From contig NC_134031.1 in the NCBI RefSeq assembly GCF_964204645.1, positions 11,508,501-11,572,500 on the forward strand: a DNA stretch of 64,000 nucleotides, given 5' to 3'. Below, piece after piece: positions 63,351 to 64,000 of the stretch (positions are counted from its first letter, which is position 1; each line of letters begins with the position of its first letter). The position numbers were made by a program, and so were the translations under genes. Below the pieces are notes generated by a model. It searched no databases, was not told where the DNA came from, and saw nothing but the letters and a program-made list of their open reading frames with translations. This DNA is from Tubulanus polymorphus (lineage: Eukaryota > Nemertea > Palaeonemertea > Tubulaniformes > Tubulanidae).

Positions 63351-64000
63351 CAAGTGTGTGAAACTGTTTGAAAAATGTACCGATTCTTATTTTTAGACTA
63401 CTACTGTATCTATAAAAGGAGGAGTCATTGACAAAGTTGATTTGCTTAGCTGGACACACCTCTTGTCAAGTACATCATCTAACTGGGTGTTTTGTAAGTT
63501 TAATTTCAGTATTTATTTACAAAGTGCTGTTCCCTCGTACCTCGATGGTTTCAAACTAGGCCCACCCCATAGGCTATATAGTCCAGGGTGTATTAGCCAC
63601 TATTCTTTTATTTCCTGCTTAAATGCACCTTTTTCTATTTTTAGACTCGGGCTAAGAATGTGCAAATTTTATGAGATACTGAGAAATCAGATGGCAAATA
63701 AAATAAAATGGCTATTCGAATGCTATTTCAGTAATAACTTGATTCAACCAGAGAGTAATAAGTCAATAGCGGATGTACAGTACACAGGGTTCATAGCCTC
63801 CAGGCCAGTCTTCATTTCAGGCTATTCCAGGCCATTTGAAATGCAAATTCCCGGCCATTTTGAGAATAAAAAACACCGCAATTGACAAAATAAGGAGTTG
63901 GTATACAATACACGTTACTTTTTATTAAAGTTTTATCAGAAAAATATAACTACAAACTTAAAAAACCTAACTCTAAAAACTCAATTCTTGAGAATAAAAA
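63351..64000. other. No supported gene
   Basis: A 147-codon open frame at 63442-63885 shows no domain and irregular composition. It probably is not a gene. A TATAAAAGGAGG sequence lies at about 63412-63423. Confidence 0.4.

Noticed and set aside
63442-63885. 147-codon frame as a gene
   Set aside because: No domain, no splice or start support and irregular composition. It includes repeated CCAGGCC-type words typical of non-coding DNA.

Overview
The window looks like a piece of an invertebrate animal nuclear genome that is almost entirely mobile DNA. The reasons are spliced genes with GT/AG junctions, BEL/Pao LTR retrotransposons, a non-LTR-type reverse transcriptase, TTAGGG-like repeat DNA and, above all, four copies or fragments of Maverick/Polinton-type virus-like DNA transposons. 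The species cannot be fixed from the sequence. No ordinary host housekeeping gene was recognised.

Layout. 1-3005: a small membrane-hairpin protein gene converging on an RNase H and a reverse transcriptase. 3351-3590: a two-copy 120-bp tandem repeat. 3600-3806 and 22327-22985: the two halves of a decayed Pao-type retrotransposon, split by Polinton A (3807-22326). Polinton A is complete: 18,520 bp, a 6-bp target duplication AGCCGG, and 457-bp terminal inverted repeats that look identical. It carries protein-primed PolB, a penton-like protein, a double-jelly-roll major capsid protein, a packaging ATPase, a chromodomain integrase, an HNH nuclease and about ten small conserved genes. 22986-24606: Polinton B, a 5' fragment in the same Pao copy. 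24607-28250: a probable Gypsy-like LTR, a foldback element with a tRNA-like core, a 119-120-bp minisatellite and about 1.2 kb of degenerate telomere-like repeat. 28493-33900: two divergent intron-containing genes, one DUF3987-like and one with cysteine clusters. About 34030-47182: Polinton C, reversed and decayed, with a broken intein in PolB. 47183-49745: Polinton D, a remnant into which C inserted. 49751-56854: a BEL retrotransposon with a truncated 3' LTR and a 1,040-bp foldback element inside pol. 57170-61352: a spliced DDE-transposase-like gene, followed by about 0.8-kb direct duplications.

How Polinton A works as a unit. PolB and an OB-fold-like small protein would serve replication. 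The integrase would serve insertion. The penton, major capsid protein and ATPase form a virion module, and several one- or two-TM proteins may be virion or membrane components. Genes lie in two converging blocks separated by a long inverted repeat (16098-16462). Nearly every start codon sits in a TAAATG or TAAATAAATG context, which suggests a shared virus-like promoter or initiator. The terminal repeats contain both a large palindrome and the first 37 codons of the PolB zinc-finger leader.

Most notable observations: the intein at the PolB YxDTDS site in C beside an empty site in A, palindromic Polinton termini shared by A and B, a non-coding block conserved between A and D, and a membrane-hairpin protein apparently shared by Polintons and the element at the window start.
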